A stretch of DNA of 64,000 nucleotides, taken from the NCBI RefSeq assembly GCF_019856455.1, contig NZ_CP082205.1:868001-932000 (forward strand), in the 5' to 3' direction. Every line of letters begins with the position of its first letter. Within the stretch, counting starts at the first letter, position 1. This DNA comes from Streptococcus suis. GTDB lineage: Bacteria > Bacillota > Bacilli > Lactobacillales > Streptococcaceae. A model generated the notes under the pieces. It was not told the DNA's origin. It did no database searches and worked only from the letters and a program-made list of their open reading frames with translations. Below are positions 49,445 to 58,592 of the stretch, in pieces. Both the position numbers and the translations under genes were made by a program.

Positions 49445-50992
49445 ATGGAAAAACTTTGGAAAATTATATACAGTCGGACATTTATTGTCATTAGTTTGAT
49501 TATTCTAACCATTTTCCTTATTCTATGGTTGGTAGGTTCGGCAGCTACCTATATGCCTGCTTTATTGATTGTTTTGCAAATTTTTTCGATTTTTGTGGCT
49601 ATTTCAATCATCAATAGACCGATGAATACCAGTTTTAAGTTAACCTGGATTATTTTTGTCATTGGTATTCCGATTTTTGGTGCTCTATTCTATTTTATTT
49701 TGCAGTCCAACATTGAAACCAAACGTTATCGTAAAAATTTTCATAAGCAAGCACAAAGACTTCGGGAGTATAGTAAGACGTCTGAAAAGGTCATGAAGGC
49801 ATTGGAGCAGGAAGATAAGGAGCAACTGAAATTAGCTCACTTCATGAGTGAGTACGTTGGCTACCCAATTCATACCAATACGGATGCCGTCTATTTTTCA
49901 ACAGGTCAGGAAAAATTTGAAGCTCTACTAGAAGAATTAAAAAAGGCAGAGCAGTATATTTTTATGGAGTACTTTATTGTCGATATGGGATATATGTGGG
50001 ATTCTATCCTTGACATTTTGAAGGAAAAGGCAGCGCAAGGGGTGGAAGTTCGTTTTATGTATGATGGGATGAATTCACTGACCAATCTTCCCTATAATTA
50101 CTATAAAACCTTGAGAAAATATGGGATAAAAGCCAAAGTATTTTCTCAAATTATCCCAGCCTTATCTACGGTGCAAAATAACCGTGACCATAGAAAAATT
50201 GCAATTATTGATGGAAAGGTTGCCTTTACCGGTGGCATTAATATCGCAGATGAATACATCAACAAGAAAGTGCGTTTTGGTTACTGGAAAGACGCAGCGA
50301 TTATGATTAGGGGAGAAGCTGTTGCAAACTTTACGTTGATGTTCCTTCAAATGTGGAATTACAATGAAAAGACAGAGACAGATGACCTAAAATACCTCAA
50401 AACGCATAAAGATTTAGAGACGGAAACCGTTGATGCCGAAGGTTTCTTCCTTCCGTATGGCGAGAATCCATTTGATGGAGATGAGGTAGCCAAACGAGTC
50501 TGCCTAGACATGATTCAGTCGGCAACGGATTATATTTATATCATGACACCCTACCTAGTGTTGGATGATGAAATGATTGATAATTTGACTTATGCAGCGA
50601 AGCGTGGAGTCGAGGTTCGCATTTTACTACCGCATATCTACGATAAAAAATCAGCCTATTTGGCTGCTCGTACTGATTTTCCGACTTACTTGGAAGCAGG
50701 AATTGAAATCTTTGAATTCCAGCCTGGATTTGTCCATTCCAAAGTTGTTTTGGTCGATGATAAGAAAGCTACTGTTGGTACGGTGAATATGGATTTTCGC
50801 TCTTTTTATCTTAATTTTGAGTGTGGTCTCTATATTTACAATCACTCGGCAGTTTTGGCAGCTATTAAGGATGACTTTACTCAGTCCTTCAAAAAATCAC
50901 AGCAAATTAACCTTCTAACCTTCCATAAAACGTACTCTTGGTATAAGCGTTTGGGAGGAGCCCTACTGCGAATTATTTCGCCGTTATTATAA
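49445..50992 (+). CDS. cls: Cardiolipin synthase
   Basis: 515-aa membrane enzyme joining two phosphatidylglycerols into cardiolipin. Two N-terminal membrane helices (about 12-30 and 35-80) are followed by two phospholipase D motifs: HRKIAIIDG near residue 247 and HSKVVLVDD near residue 428. The conserved EYFIVDMGYMWD lies between. Not part of an operon, with a promoter upstream and a strong terminator downstream. Confidence 0.94.
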   Translation: MEKLWKIIYSRTFIVISLIILTIFLILWLVGSAATYMPALLIVLQIFSIFVAISIINRPMNTSFKLTWIIFVIGIPIFGALFYFILQSNIETKRYRKNFHKQAQRLREYSKTSEKVMKALEQEDKEQLKLAHFMSEYVGYPIHTNTDAVYFSTGQEKFEALLEELKKAEQYIFMEYFIVDMGYMWDSILDILKEKAAQGVEVRFMYDGMNSLTNLPYNYYKTLRKYGIKAKVFSQIIPALSTVQNNRDHRKIAIIDGKVAFTGGINIADEYINKKVRFGYWKDAAIMIRGEAVANFTLMFLQMWNYNEKTETDDLKYLKTHKDLETETVDAEGFFLPYGENPFDGDEVAKRVCLDMIQSATDYIYIMTPYLVLDDEMIDNLTYAAKRGVEVRILLPHIYDKKSAYLAARTDFPTYLEAGIEIFEFQPGFVHSKVVLVDDKKATVGTVNMDFRSFYLNFECGLYIYNHSAVLAAIKDDFTQSFKKSQQINLLTFHKTYSWYKRLGGALLRIISPLL

Positions 50993-51011
50993 ATTGCAAT
51001 ATTCGTTCTTC

Positions 51012-51062
51012 ATGGAGCAAGGGATCGACATTCTGTTTCGGTCTTACCTTGCTCCATTTTTC
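51012..51062 (+). terminator. Terminator after cls
   Basis: ATGGAGCAAGG and CCTTGCTCCAT, 24-base loop, then a T run. Confidence 0.85.
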
Positions 51063-51070
51063 TTGGAAAA

Positions 51071-51079
51071 TGATATAAT
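51071..51079 (+). promoter_or_regulatory. Extended -10 promoter of recJ
   Basis: TGATATAAT at 51071-51079, followed by a 70-base leader with no clear structure. Confidence 0.55.
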
Positions 51080-51149
51080 AGAAAGATAGTTTATACTCGG
51101 AAAAGTTACAGGTTACTTGTGATTTTGAGTATTAAGGAGTAAAAAAAAC

Positions 51150-53363
51150 GTGATAAAACCTAATTATGACTGGCAATTATTGACCGGTTTTTCTGATGAA
51201 CAATTTATCAAAGTCGCTAAAAAAGAAGGATTGGACCCTGTAGCTGCAAAGTTACTCTACGAACGTGGTATTCAGTCGGCGGAAGCTTTGCAAGCTTTTT
51301 TACAACCAAGCCTAGAAGACCTCCACGATCCCTATTTGTTACATGATATGGACAAGGCGGTGGAACGGATTCGCCGAGCAATCGAAGATTATGAACAAAT
51401 CTTGATTTATGGAGATTATGACGCAGACGGTATGACCTCGGCATCTATTCTGAAAGAAACTTTGGAGGAGATGGGGGCAGAAGTCCAAGTTTATCTTCCC
51501 AACCGTTTCACAGATGGTTATGGTCCCAATCAGTCGGTTTATAAGTATTTTATCGAGCAACAGGGGATTTCTCTTATTGTGACGGTGGACAATGGCGTAG
51601 CGGGTCATGAAGCGATTGCCTATGCCCAGGAAATGGGTGTTGATGTTGTCGTGACAGACCACCATTCCATGCAGGAAACCCTTCCCAATGCCTATGCGAT
51701 TGTACATCCAGAGCATCCCGAGGGAAATTATCCCTTCAAACATTTGGCGGGCTGCGGCGTGGCTTTTAAATTGGCCTGTGCTCTTCTTGAAACGGTTCAT
51801 GCAGACTTGCTGGATTTGGTCGCAATTGGTACCATCGCTGATATGGTTAGCTTGACCGATGAGAATCGTGTCATGGTCAAATATGGTCTCTCGCTTCTCA
51901 AACAGACTGAGCGAGCAGGTTTGCAAGAGTTGATAAAGATAGCTGGTATTGACATAGACAGTATTGATGAAGAAACAGTTGGTTTCCAACTTGCTCCGAG
52001 GTTGAATGCCCTTGGTCGACTCGACGATCCTAATCCAGCCATCGAATTACTGACTGGTTTTGATGACGAAGAGGCCCATCAAATTGCCCTCATGATTGAC
52101 AGTAAAAATGTAGAACGCAAAGACGTCGTCCAAGCAATTTACGATGAAGCAAAAACCATGCTCCGTCAGGATAGACCTGTTCAAGTTCTGGCTAAAGAAG
52201 GTTGGAACCCAGGTGTTTTAGGGATTGTAGCAGGACGCCTACTAGAAGAATTGCAGCAACCTGTTATCGTCTTGTCTATTGAAGATGGTAAGGCAAAGGG
52301 GTCGGCTCGTTCTGTTGAAGCAGTTGACATTTTCAAGGCCCTTAAAGATCATCAGGACCTATTTATCGCCTTTGGTGGTCATGCTGGTGCAGCAGGTATG
52401 ACCTTGGAAGTTGACAAACTTGAAGAGCTTGCTCTAACCTTGACAGACTACATTATCGAAAATAAATTGGATTTATCCAGCAAGTCTTCGCTGGTCTTAG
52501 ATGAAGAATTGGATTTAGAGGAATTAACCCTAGATACTCTAAAATCTTTCGAGAAGCTTGCGCCTTACGGCATGGATAATAAAAAGCCTGTATTCTACAT
52601 CAGAGACTTTCAGGTGGAATCAGCAAGAACCATGGGGCAGAATAATGCCCATTTGAAACTACGCATTACTAAAGATGCTGCTGGATTTGATGTCGTTGCT
52701 TTTGGTAAGGGCAATCTAGCCTTGGAATTTTCACAGGCCAAGGGCTTAGAACTAGCTGTCACCTTGTCTGTCAATCAATGGAATGGCAATACCAGTCTTC
52801 AGCTCATGTTGGTTGATGCTCGGGTCAATGGTGTTCAACTTTATAATATTCGTGGAAAGCAACATCCTATTCCTGCGGGAGTCCCAATTTTGGACATTGA
52901 AAATCCAGTAGCAGATAACAAAGCAATTGTCTTGGCTAACTTGCCTGAGGACCTCAGTAGTCTACGTAGCTATTTTCAGGAAAGAGAATTTGAAGCCATT
53001 TATTTTAAAAATGAAATTGCCAAACCGTACTATCTAGATGGTTATGGTAGCCGAGAACAATTCGCTAAATTGTATAAGACTATTTACCAATTTGATGAGT
53101 TTGATGTTCGCTACAAACTGAAAGATTTGGCTGTTTACTTAAAAATTAAGGACAGTCTATTGGTTAAAATGATTCAGATTTTCCAAGAATTAGAATTTGT
53201 CACGATTACGGATGGGGTCATGCGGGTCAACAAAGAGGCACAGAAGCGAGAGATTTCAGAAAGTCAAATATATCAAGAATTGAAAGAAACAGTTATCCAA
53301 CAAGAGTTGATGGCGCTTGGCACCGTTCAGGAAATTTATGAATGGCTATGTGGTCGCGTTTGA
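51150..53363 (+). CDS. recJ: Single-stranded-DNA exonuclease RecJ
   Basis: 5-prime to 3-prime exonuclease for mismatch and recombinational repair. 737 aa. DHH phosphoesterase motifs are IYGDYDADGMTSA near residue 92, TDHH near 170 and HPE; the DHHA1 motif GGHAGAAGMT is near residue 410; an OB-fold and a Firmicute-type C-terminal domain follow. Start is GTG 51150 with AAGGAG ten bases upstream. The following unknown gene overlaps its end by 22 bases. Confidence 0.95.
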   Translation: MIKPNYDWQLLTGFSDEQFIKVAKKEGLDPVAAKLLYERGIQSAEALQAFLQPSLEDLHDPYLLHDMDKAVERIRRAIEDYEQILIYGDYDADGMTSASILKETLEEMGAEVQVYLPNRFTDGYGPNQSVYKYFIEQQGISLIVTVDNGVAGHEAIAYAQEMGVDVVVTDHHSMQETLPNAYAIVHPEHPEGNYPFKHLAGCGVAFKLACALLETVHADLLDLVAIGTIADMVSLTDENRVMVKYGLSLLKQTERAGLQELIKIAGIDIDSIDEETVGFQLAPRLNALGRLDDPNPAIELLTGFDDEEAHQIALMIDSKNVERKDVVQAIYDEAKTMLRQDRPVQVLAKEGWNPGVLGIVAGRLLEELQQPVIVLSIEDGKAKGSARSVEAVDIFKALKDHQDLFIAFGGHAGAAGMTLEVDKLEELALTLTDYIIENKLDLSSKSSLVLDEELDLEELTLDTLKSFEKLAPYGMDNKKPVFYIRDFQVESARTMGQNNAHLKLRITKDAAGFDVVAFGKGNLALEFSQAKGLELAVTLSVNQWNGNTSLQLMLVDARVNGVQLYNIRGKQHPIPAGVPILDIENPVADNKAIVLANLPEDLSSLRSYFQEREFEAIYFKNEIAKPYYLDGYGSREQFAKLYKTIYQFDEFDVRYKLKDLAVYLKIKDSLLVKMIQIFQELEFVTITDGVMRVNKEAQKREISESQIYQELKETVIQQELMALGTVQEIYEWLCGRV

Positions 53364-54238
53364 TAACAGTAGAAGCTCTGGTTGTTGGAGTGATTGGAAC
53401 GCTTCTCTACACTCATTGGTTTATCAGGCAAAAAGGTTTGTTGAAAAATCTTGAACAGATAACCGAAATAAAGCACGCACTGATTGAATTACGGCGAGTA
53501 GGATGGTCAGAACGAGCCATCAAAAAGGTTTTCCTGAAACAACTGTTGCCTCTAAAACAAGAAGACATCCCAGCATTTGTTCAAAATTTCATAAAAGAAG
53601 CTACTATTTTTGCCTCAACTAGCTTTTATCAGTTGATAAGAGTTGACAGTCGCTCTTTAAGCCAAGAGAAAGCGACGGCTTTATTGGAGCAAAGTATGAA
53701 TATGTTAGATTTTCCTGTGGAATTAAGTCATGGGATATTACCTGAACTTTTGCAGAAGATGGATGTGAATTGTCCTCCACACCATCCGTTTTGGCGGTAC
53801 TTTGCTAAGCTAGTTGATAAGGCTTTTCCAGTTTGGGAATTAGAAGTCAAACGGCCGTTAAACAGACAGGTCCATCAGCTGCGCTACCTTATTTCCTATC
53901 AGCAGGCTTTTTGGGTGCGTCAGCAGTTTGGAAAAGGAAATACAGATTGGCAGGCTCTGATAGCCTATTTACGTAGCCTACCTCGATGGTCTTACCGCTT
54001 ACGAGAATCTGCCCGCCTACACAATAAACAACTGTTTGGCAAGAAAAATCAGAAGACTTTGCCAGTCAATATGAAGATTTTGATTCACTTTCACAGCGAA
54101 TTTATCCTAAATCAAGATGGACAATTTGCCTTGATTTTAGAAGAACGACCTCATATCAATGGCGTGGTAAACGGGGCTTCCTTTAATTATGCCAGAGCTA
54201 ATAATAAGCGGGAGCGGGAAAGAACTCGACTGGTCTAA
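53342..54238 (+). CDS. Unknown protein with N-terminal membrane anchor, downstream of recJ
   Basis: 298-aa protein: an N-terminal membrane segment (ITVEALVVGVIGTLLYTHWF), then a mainly helical basic region with LRRVGWSERAIKKVFLKQ and LRYLISYQQAFWVRQQFGKG. No enzymatic motif is recognised. ATG 53342 or 53348 may be used; there is no clear site, so coupling to recJ is likely. The last residues (KRERERTRLV) are encoded by the left edge of a BOX-like repeat, so the C-terminus has been remodelled by it. Confidence 0.7.
   Translation: MAMWSRLITVEALVVGVIGTLLYTHWFIRQKGLLKNLEQITEIKHALIELRRVGWSERAIKKVFLKQLLPLKQEDIPAFVQNFIKEATIFASTSFYQLIRVDSRSLSQEKATALLEQSMNMLDFPVELSHGILPELLQKMDVNCPPHHPFWRYFAKLVDKAFPVWELEVKRPLNRQVHQLRYLISYQQAFWVRQQFGKGNTDWQALIAYLRSLPRWSYRLRESARLHNKQLFGKKNQKTLPVNMKILIHFHSEFILNQDGQFALILEERPHINGVVNGASFNYARANNKRERERTRLV
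54211..54230 (+). repeat. Left fragment of a BOX-like repeat split by the IS110 insertion
   Basis: GGAGCGGGAAAGAACTCGAC matches the start of the repeat at 34139 (one base differs). The rest of that repeat resumes at about 55859, after the IS110 element. Confidence 0.8.
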
Positions 54239-54299
54239 AACATACTAAGATTAGTAGTGAGGAAATCTCCGACGGGAGAGAGTAGTCACTACTTTTTCT

Positions 54300-54470
54300 T
54301 TATGATAAAGTAGAGGTGTCTTGTTAAGTCGAGAACTCTTTTGACGCTAGACGTCGCATCAAAAACTGGCAAGACACCTGTTTTAGAAAGAATGTTATCA
54401 AAGTATGTGGGACGCCAGACGTCGAGTATTGAAAATGACATCACTAAAACAAGGAATCATTCAAGACAAA
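54300..54470 (+). ncRNA. Candidate bridge RNA of the IS110-family element
   Basis: Lying just upstream of the transposase, it contains a 10-bp perfect stem AGGTGTCTTG (54314-54323) with CAAGACACCT (54370-54379) enclosing a 46-base loop, and a near-identical 14-mer GACGCYAGACGTCG at 54343-54356 (inside the loop) and 54411-54424 (downstream). IS110 elements are known to encode a bridge RNA with target and donor loops in the left non-coding end. Identity is inferred; the guides were not resolved. Confidence 0.5.
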
Positions 54471-54481
54471 GAGGTAATATC

Positions 54482-55684
54482 ATGCGTGCAGTTTTTGGGA
54501 TTGATGTGAGTAAGGCAAGTTCAGAAGTGGCCATTCTAGTCAATGGTGAGAAAGTTCATGGCTATACCATGTCCAATGACGCCATCGGCTTTGCTCGGCT
54601 ACTTGGCGATTTGAAAACCGTCCATAAGCCAGAAATCATCTTTGAAGCAACAGGTGTCTATTCTCGTCGTCTCCAAGCTTTTCTGGATGAACATGGCTAC
54701 GCTTATACACGGCTTAATCCCTTAGAAGCTAAGAAGCAACTGGATAGCTTGCGTGTGCGGAAAACAGATCAAATTGACGCCGAAAAACTGGCTCAATCTC
54801 AATTTGTGCTGAATCGTAAACCCACTTATGTCCAAGAAGAAGTCTATCAAGAACTGCGAGATTTAAGTCGCTTCTATCAGAACTTAACTGAGGACATCGT
54901 TCGAGCTAAAAACCGTCTGCACAAGGTCTTGCAAGTCACGTTTCCAGAGATAGAGACTGTCTTATCAAAGCCAACTGGGGAACAATACTGGAACTTAGTT
55001 ACTGCGTTTCCTTGCAAGGACTTCGTGCTTGATTTAAGCAAGGACAAACTCTTAGAGAGCATTCGTCAGTCCACCTCAAAACGTATTTCGGACAAGCGTG
55101 TGGCGTATTTAGCTGAGAAGCTGATAGCACTAGCTAATCAATCTTATTGTGCCGTCAAGAAAACCTCTCCAATGCTGGAAGAGGTTCGTTACTATGCAAA
55201 AGAATTGCTTAGACTTTCTGAACAGAGACAAACTGTTCTAGACCAAATGGTGGAACTAGCTCAGCCATTACCTGAATATGACATTCTGCTCTCTATTCCT
55301 GGAATAGCTGAGACTACTGCAACAAGTATTATTGGTGAACTGGGAGATATTCGCCGTTTTCAGTCTGCCAATCAAATCAATGCCTTTATCGGTATTGATC
55401 TGAGACACTATGAATCTGGCAACTTCCTCGCTAAGGAACACATTACCAAGCGTGGCAATCCCTACGCTAGAAAGATTCTGTTCAAATGTATCCACAATAT
55501 CGCTTCAGCCAGTCATACCAATCCTTGCCATATCGCAGACTTTTATGAGAAACGAAAAAGACAATCGCAAACGACTTCTACGAAGCCACACACGATTGCC
55601 TCCATACATCGTCTCATTCGGACAATGTATTACCTCATTATGCATAACAAACTTTACGATTACGCTTCAACCCAAAATCGGTAA
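54482..55684 (+). CDS. IS110-family transposase (DEDD recombinase)
   Basis: 400-aa recombinase. N-terminal RuvC-like DEDD domain: GIDVSKASSEVAI with the first Asp, FEATGVYSRRL with Glu, and KTDQIDAEKLA with the Asp pair, followed by a coiled coil (about 140-230). C-terminal transposase-20 domain: LLSIPGIAETTATSIIGELG, INAFIGIDLRHYESGNF, TKRGNPYARKIL. Start ATG 54482 with GAGG at 54471-54474; the longer frame would read through the candidate bridge RNA. Confidence 0.93.
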   Translation: MRAVFGIDVSKASSEVAILVNGEKVHGYTMSNDAIGFARLLGDLKTVHKPEIIFEATGVYSRRLQAFLDEHGYAYTRLNPLEAKKQLDSLRVRKTDQIDAEKLAQSQFVLNRKPTYVQEEVYQELRDLSRFYQNLTEDIVRAKNRLHKVLQVTFPEIETVLSKPTGEQYWNLVTAFPCKDFVLDLSKDKLLESIRQSTSKRISDKRVAYLAEKLIALANQSYCAVKKTSPMLEEVRYYAKELLRLSEQRQTVLDQMVELAQPLPEYDILLSIPGIAETTATSIIGELGDIRRFQSANQINAFIGIDLRHYESGNFLAKEHITKRGNPYARKILFKCIHNIASASHTNPCHIADFYEKRKRQSQTTSTKPHTIASIHRLIRTMYYLIMHNKLYDYASTQNR

Positions 55685-55858
55685 GATTGTTTATGCTATA
55701 TTATTGTAACACCTTATCAAAAATTTTCAACATAAGGTGTTCATTTCGTGTACTCTTTTTTACACGAAACTTTAGTCCAAAAGAAAACAATTTCCTTATT
55801 TTGACTATTGAACTTAACATATTTTTCATCAAATACCTTGATAGGCTTGACAAATGGT

Positions 55859-56178
55859 AGAAAAAGAGTTCGTCAACAAGTCTTTATTTCTAGTTGTTGA
55901 GCTGAAACAGTCTATTCCTAGACTGCTTCACTCCCACCCCCGCATAGTTCCAACTGTCTGGGGGACAGTTGGAAGTTGGAAATAGAGCGAACAAAGTTCG
56001 CTACAAAACTGTCTGGGAGACAGTTTGAGGTTGGAGATAAGGCGAACTCTGTTCGCATCAGTCGTAGAGGTCAGATTTGGAGTGTAAAACACGAACAAAT
56101 CCGTCAATCAACCACTGCGCTGAGATGTTGACACGAACTCTAAGAAGTGGCGCTGGGCTTTTTGCCCAGCCTCTCCAG
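55859..56178 (+). repeat. Right part of the BOX-like repeat, two central modules
   Basis: Matches 34160-34428 block by block. The difference is the centre, where two modules occur in tandem: TTCCAACTGTC-TGGGG-GACAGTTGGAA with GTTGGAAATAGAGCGAAC, then AAACTGTC-TGGGA-GACAGTTT with GAGGTTGGAGATAAGGCGAAC. The 34139 copy has one. It ends with the GCTGGGC-TTTTT-GCCCAGC hairpin. The 55685-55858 stretch before it is the IS110 right end. Confidence 0.85.
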
Positions 56179-56284
56179 TTGGCAGGTAGGATCCTGTTTT
56201 TCGGAAAGAATTGCTACGCTCAAAGATGGAGTCTATTTATCGCCTACTCGCTTTCGTCGCTACCAAAAAGGAAGAAATGAGGTT

Positions 56285-56294
56285 GGCTGGGAGC
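56285..56294 (+). repeat. IS4 target-site duplication, left copy
   Basis: GGCTGGGAGC, repeated at 57798-57807. Confidence 0.9.
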
Positions 56295-57797
56295 CAATGT
56301 CATTAAGTTAACTAACCTATCACATTTTGTGGTGGGTTAGTTTTTATGTTACACTAAAAATAAAAGGGGAAAAGTCATGCTAGATCAGATTAAAGCTCAT
56401 TTACTTGATAGTATTAACGACATCGTTTCTAGTGCCAATCAGTTTGTGCTTCATCCTGAAAAAGATTTTAGTCGGCAAAGTCAGCTAACTATGAAAACCA
56501 TGATTCAAGCCATACTGACCATGGGTGGTAATACCTTAGCCAAAGAGCTACTTGATTTAGATTTGCCTGTCTCTCAATCTGCCTTTGTCCAACGGCGGTA
56601 TCAGATTAAACACCAAGCTTTTAAAACACTTTTTAGGGATATTACTTCTAAAATTCCAATCTCTGATAATCTCCCTATCCTGGCTGTTGATGGCAGTGAT
56701 GTGATTCTACCAAGAAATCGTTTTGATAAAACGACCTCTTTTCAAACTGGACCACATCACACTCCTTACAATCTTATTCATATCAATGCTCTCTACAATC
56801 TTGAACAAGAGATATATCATGATTTACGGATCCAAGATAATCGAGAGGTTGATGAACGTGCAGCTTTTATTGACATGATGAAGAACTCTTCTTTCAAACA
56901 AGCTCTGGTAATAATGGATAGGGGGTATGAATCCTACAATGTCATGGCTCACTGCCAAGAAAGAAATTGGTCCTATATTATTCGTATTCGTGACGGGAAT
57001 CATTCTATGAAATCAGGATTTAACCTCCCTGACACCCCTTGTTTTGATGAAAAATTTGACCTAAACATCTGTCGGAAACAGACCAATGAGATGAAGCAAC
57101 AGTATCAAAATTTTCCTAATCACTATCGCTGTTTACCTAATCACACATCCTTTGACTTTCTACCAAGCTCTAGCCGAAAAAGCGACCCAGTTCAGTTTTA
57201 CGAACTTCATTTTCGAATGGTGCGTCTCGAAATCAAGCCAGGTTTCTTTGAAACTTTGGTGACAAACACCGATTATTCTCCAGAAAAATTAAAAGATCTC
57301 TATGCCTACAGATGGGGCATAGAGACTAGTTTTCGTGACCTAAAATATAGTATCGGTCTAACTCATTTTCATGCAAAAAAGAAGGAAGGGATTCTCCAAG
57401 AAATCTACGCTCGCTTTATCAATTTTAATGTTTGTAAATGGCTAACCTCACACGTTGCTATTAAAACATCAAAGTTAAAACAGACTTATAAAATTTGTTT
57501 TTCAGACGCTGTTTATGCCTGTCGAAAATTTCTTAGAGAAGAACTTACTTCCTTCCAATTGGAAACCTACATTGCCAAACATTTATCCATCATCCGACCC
57601 AATCGAACGTTCCAAAGAAAGATAAAAAGCAAGGCACCTGTAAGCTTCACTTATAGAGTAACATAATAGTTGAAAAATAGGGTTAAAAAACCTCCTTTTT
57701 GTGCGCCCTAAATACAAAAACTATTCCCGTTTGGTCATCAATTGCTCGGACGGGAATAGTTCCTTTAATTGTTTAAATGCTTAACTTAATGACATTG
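56295..57797 (+). mobile_element. IS4-family insertion sequence (1503 bp)
   Basis: Ends are a perfect 17-bp inverted repeat CAATGTCATTAAGTTAA (56295-56311; inverted at 57781-57797). A 10-bp direct duplication GGCTGGGAGC flanks it. Terminator-like hairpins lie just inside both ends: AACTAACC/GGTTAGTT near 56310-56343 and ACTATTCCCGT/ACGGGAATAGT near 57719-57762, which insulate the transposase from outside transcription. One intact transposase gene; it looks potentially active. Confidence 0.95.
56377..57666 (+). CDS. IS4-family transposase
   Basis: 429-aa DDE transposase, full length. First Asp in LPILAVDGSDVILP near residue 110, second in ALVIMDRGYESYNV near 185, and the IS4 YREK-like signature in YRWGIETSFRDLKYSIGL near residue 310 with the catalytic Glu. 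N-terminal helical domain about 1-100. GGGGAAAAG precedes the ATG. No frameshift or stop, so it is probably functional. Confidence 0.95.
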   Translation: MLDQIKAHLLDSINDIVSSANQFVLHPEKDFSRQSQLTMKTMIQAILTMGGNTLAKELLDLDLPVSQSAFVQRRYQIKHQAFKTLFRDITSKIPISDNLPILAVDGSDVILPRNRFDKTTSFQTGPHHTPYNLIHINALYNLEQEIYHDLRIQDNREVDERAAFIDMMKNSSFKQALVIMDRGYESYNVMAHCQERNWSYIIRIRDGNHSMKSGFNLPDTPCFDEKFDLNICRKQTNEMKQQYQNFPNHYRCLPNHTSFDFLPSSSRKSDPVQFYELHFRMVRLEIKPGFFETLVTNTDYSPEKLKDLYAYRWGIETSFRDLKYSIGLTHFHAKKKEGILQEIYARFINFNVCKWLTSHVAIKTSKLKQTYKICFSDAVYACRKFLREELTSFQLETYIAKHLSIIRPNRTFQRKIKSKAPVSFTYRVT

Positions 57798-57807
57798 GGC
57801 TGGGAGC
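57798..57807 (+). repeat. IS4 target-site duplication, right copy
   Basis: GGCTGGGAGC, identical to 56285-56294. The stretch from here to apt (57808-57976) holds only the apt promoter; I see no gene in it. Confidence 0.9.
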
Positions 57808-57931
57808 AGTCTTACTTTAATCAGCAAGGAAGCTTTTCCTATGGTGGACATAGTAGGGCAACTTGTGTGGCGAATTTGAGGAGACGATTTACTAAAGATA
57901 TAGGTCTGAAATGTATCAAAAAACAATTTCA

Positions 57932-57940
57932 TGGTATAAT
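57932..57940 (+). promoter_or_regulatory. Extended -10 promoter of apt
   Basis: TGGTATAAT at 57932-57940, 36 bases before the ATG, with AAAGAGAGAG as ribosome site. Confidence 0.65.
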
Positions 57941-57976
57941 GAAGAGTAAAAATTATTTTTAAAAAGAGAGAGACAA

Positions 57977-58489
57977 ATGAACTTAAAAGATTACATCGCA
58001 ACAATTCCTAACTATCCAAAAGAAGGTATCGAATTCCGTGACATTAGCCCTTTGATGGCAGATGGAAATGCTTATAGCTATGCAGTACGTGAAATCGTTC
58101 AGTATGCGACAGATAAGCAAATTGATATGATTGTTGGGCCAGAGGCGCGTGGTTTCATCGTTGGATGTCCAGTTGCCTTTGAATTGGGAATCGGTTTTGC
58201 ACCAGTTCGTAAGCCAGGTAAGTTACCACGTGAGGTTATCTCAGCTGACTATGAAAAAGAATATGGTGTAGATACATTGACGATGCATGCAGACGCAATC
58301 AAACCAGGACAACGTGTCTTGATTGTCGATGACTTGTTGGCGACTGGTGGTACTGTAAAAGCAACGATCGAAATGATTGAAAAGCTTGGCGGTATCGTTG
58401 CTGGCTGTGCCTTCTTGATTGAGCTGGATGATTTGAAAGGCCGCGAAGCAATCGGTGATTACGACTACAAGGTTTTGATGCACTATTAA
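57977..58489 (+). CDS. apt: Adenine phosphoribosyltransferase
   Basis: Salvage enzyme making AMP from adenine and PRPP. 170 aa. Key motifs: [17 protein letters not shown] near residue 12, [10 protein letters not shown] near 54, and the PRPP loop [16 protein letters not shown] near residue 114. In many streptococci apt follows recJ; here the two are separated by 4.6 kb because of the insertion cluster. Confidence 0.96.
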   Translation: MNLKDYIATIPNYPKEGIEFRDISPLMADGNAYSYAVREIVQYATDKQIDMIVGPEARGFIVGCPVAFELGIGFAPVRKPGKLPREVISADYEKEYGVDTLTMHADAIKPGQRVLIVDDLLATGGTVKATIEMIEKLGGIVAGCAFLIELDDLKGREAIGDYDYKVLMHY

Positions 58490-58536
58490 TCTAAGGTTAT
58501 AGCCAAAACTTATAACTGGTCCTATTTTTATTCTAA

Positions 58537-58565
58537 TTGAATTGCATAGCAACCTGTCTTATAAT
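58537..58565 (+). promoter_or_regulatory. metA promoter
   Basis: TTGAAT (58537-58542), 17 bases, TATAAT (58560-58565). No MET-box or riboswitch was seen in the short 22-base leader. Confidence 0.7.
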
Positions 58566-58592
58566 AAATATAAGAAAATTGGGAGGTTGCTT

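Larger units (their letters stand above)
54235..55858 (+). mobile_element. IS110-family element
   Basis: The segment is bounded by the two halves of a BOX-like repeat; TGGT occurs at both edges (54231-54234 and 55855-55858). It has a 240-base structured non-coding left region, a 400-codon DEDD transposase and a 170-base right region with the hairpin AACACCTTAT/ATAAGGTGTT and a terminator-like TCGTGTA/TACACGA hairpin. No long terminal inverted repeat is seen, as expected for this family. The exact ends are approximate: the true element may start nearer 54310. Confidence 0.75.

Noticed and set aside
56077..56280. 67-codon frame in the BOX-like repeat
   Set aside because: Runs from repeat sequence into the flank; no ribosome site, and not conserved with the 34139 copy.
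57777..57962. 61-codon frame across the IS4 right end and the apt promoter
   Set aside because: Crosses the IS inverted repeat and the apt -10. A frame joined across the empty IS site is open on both sides but shows no family motif and no clear start, so a gene is not supported.
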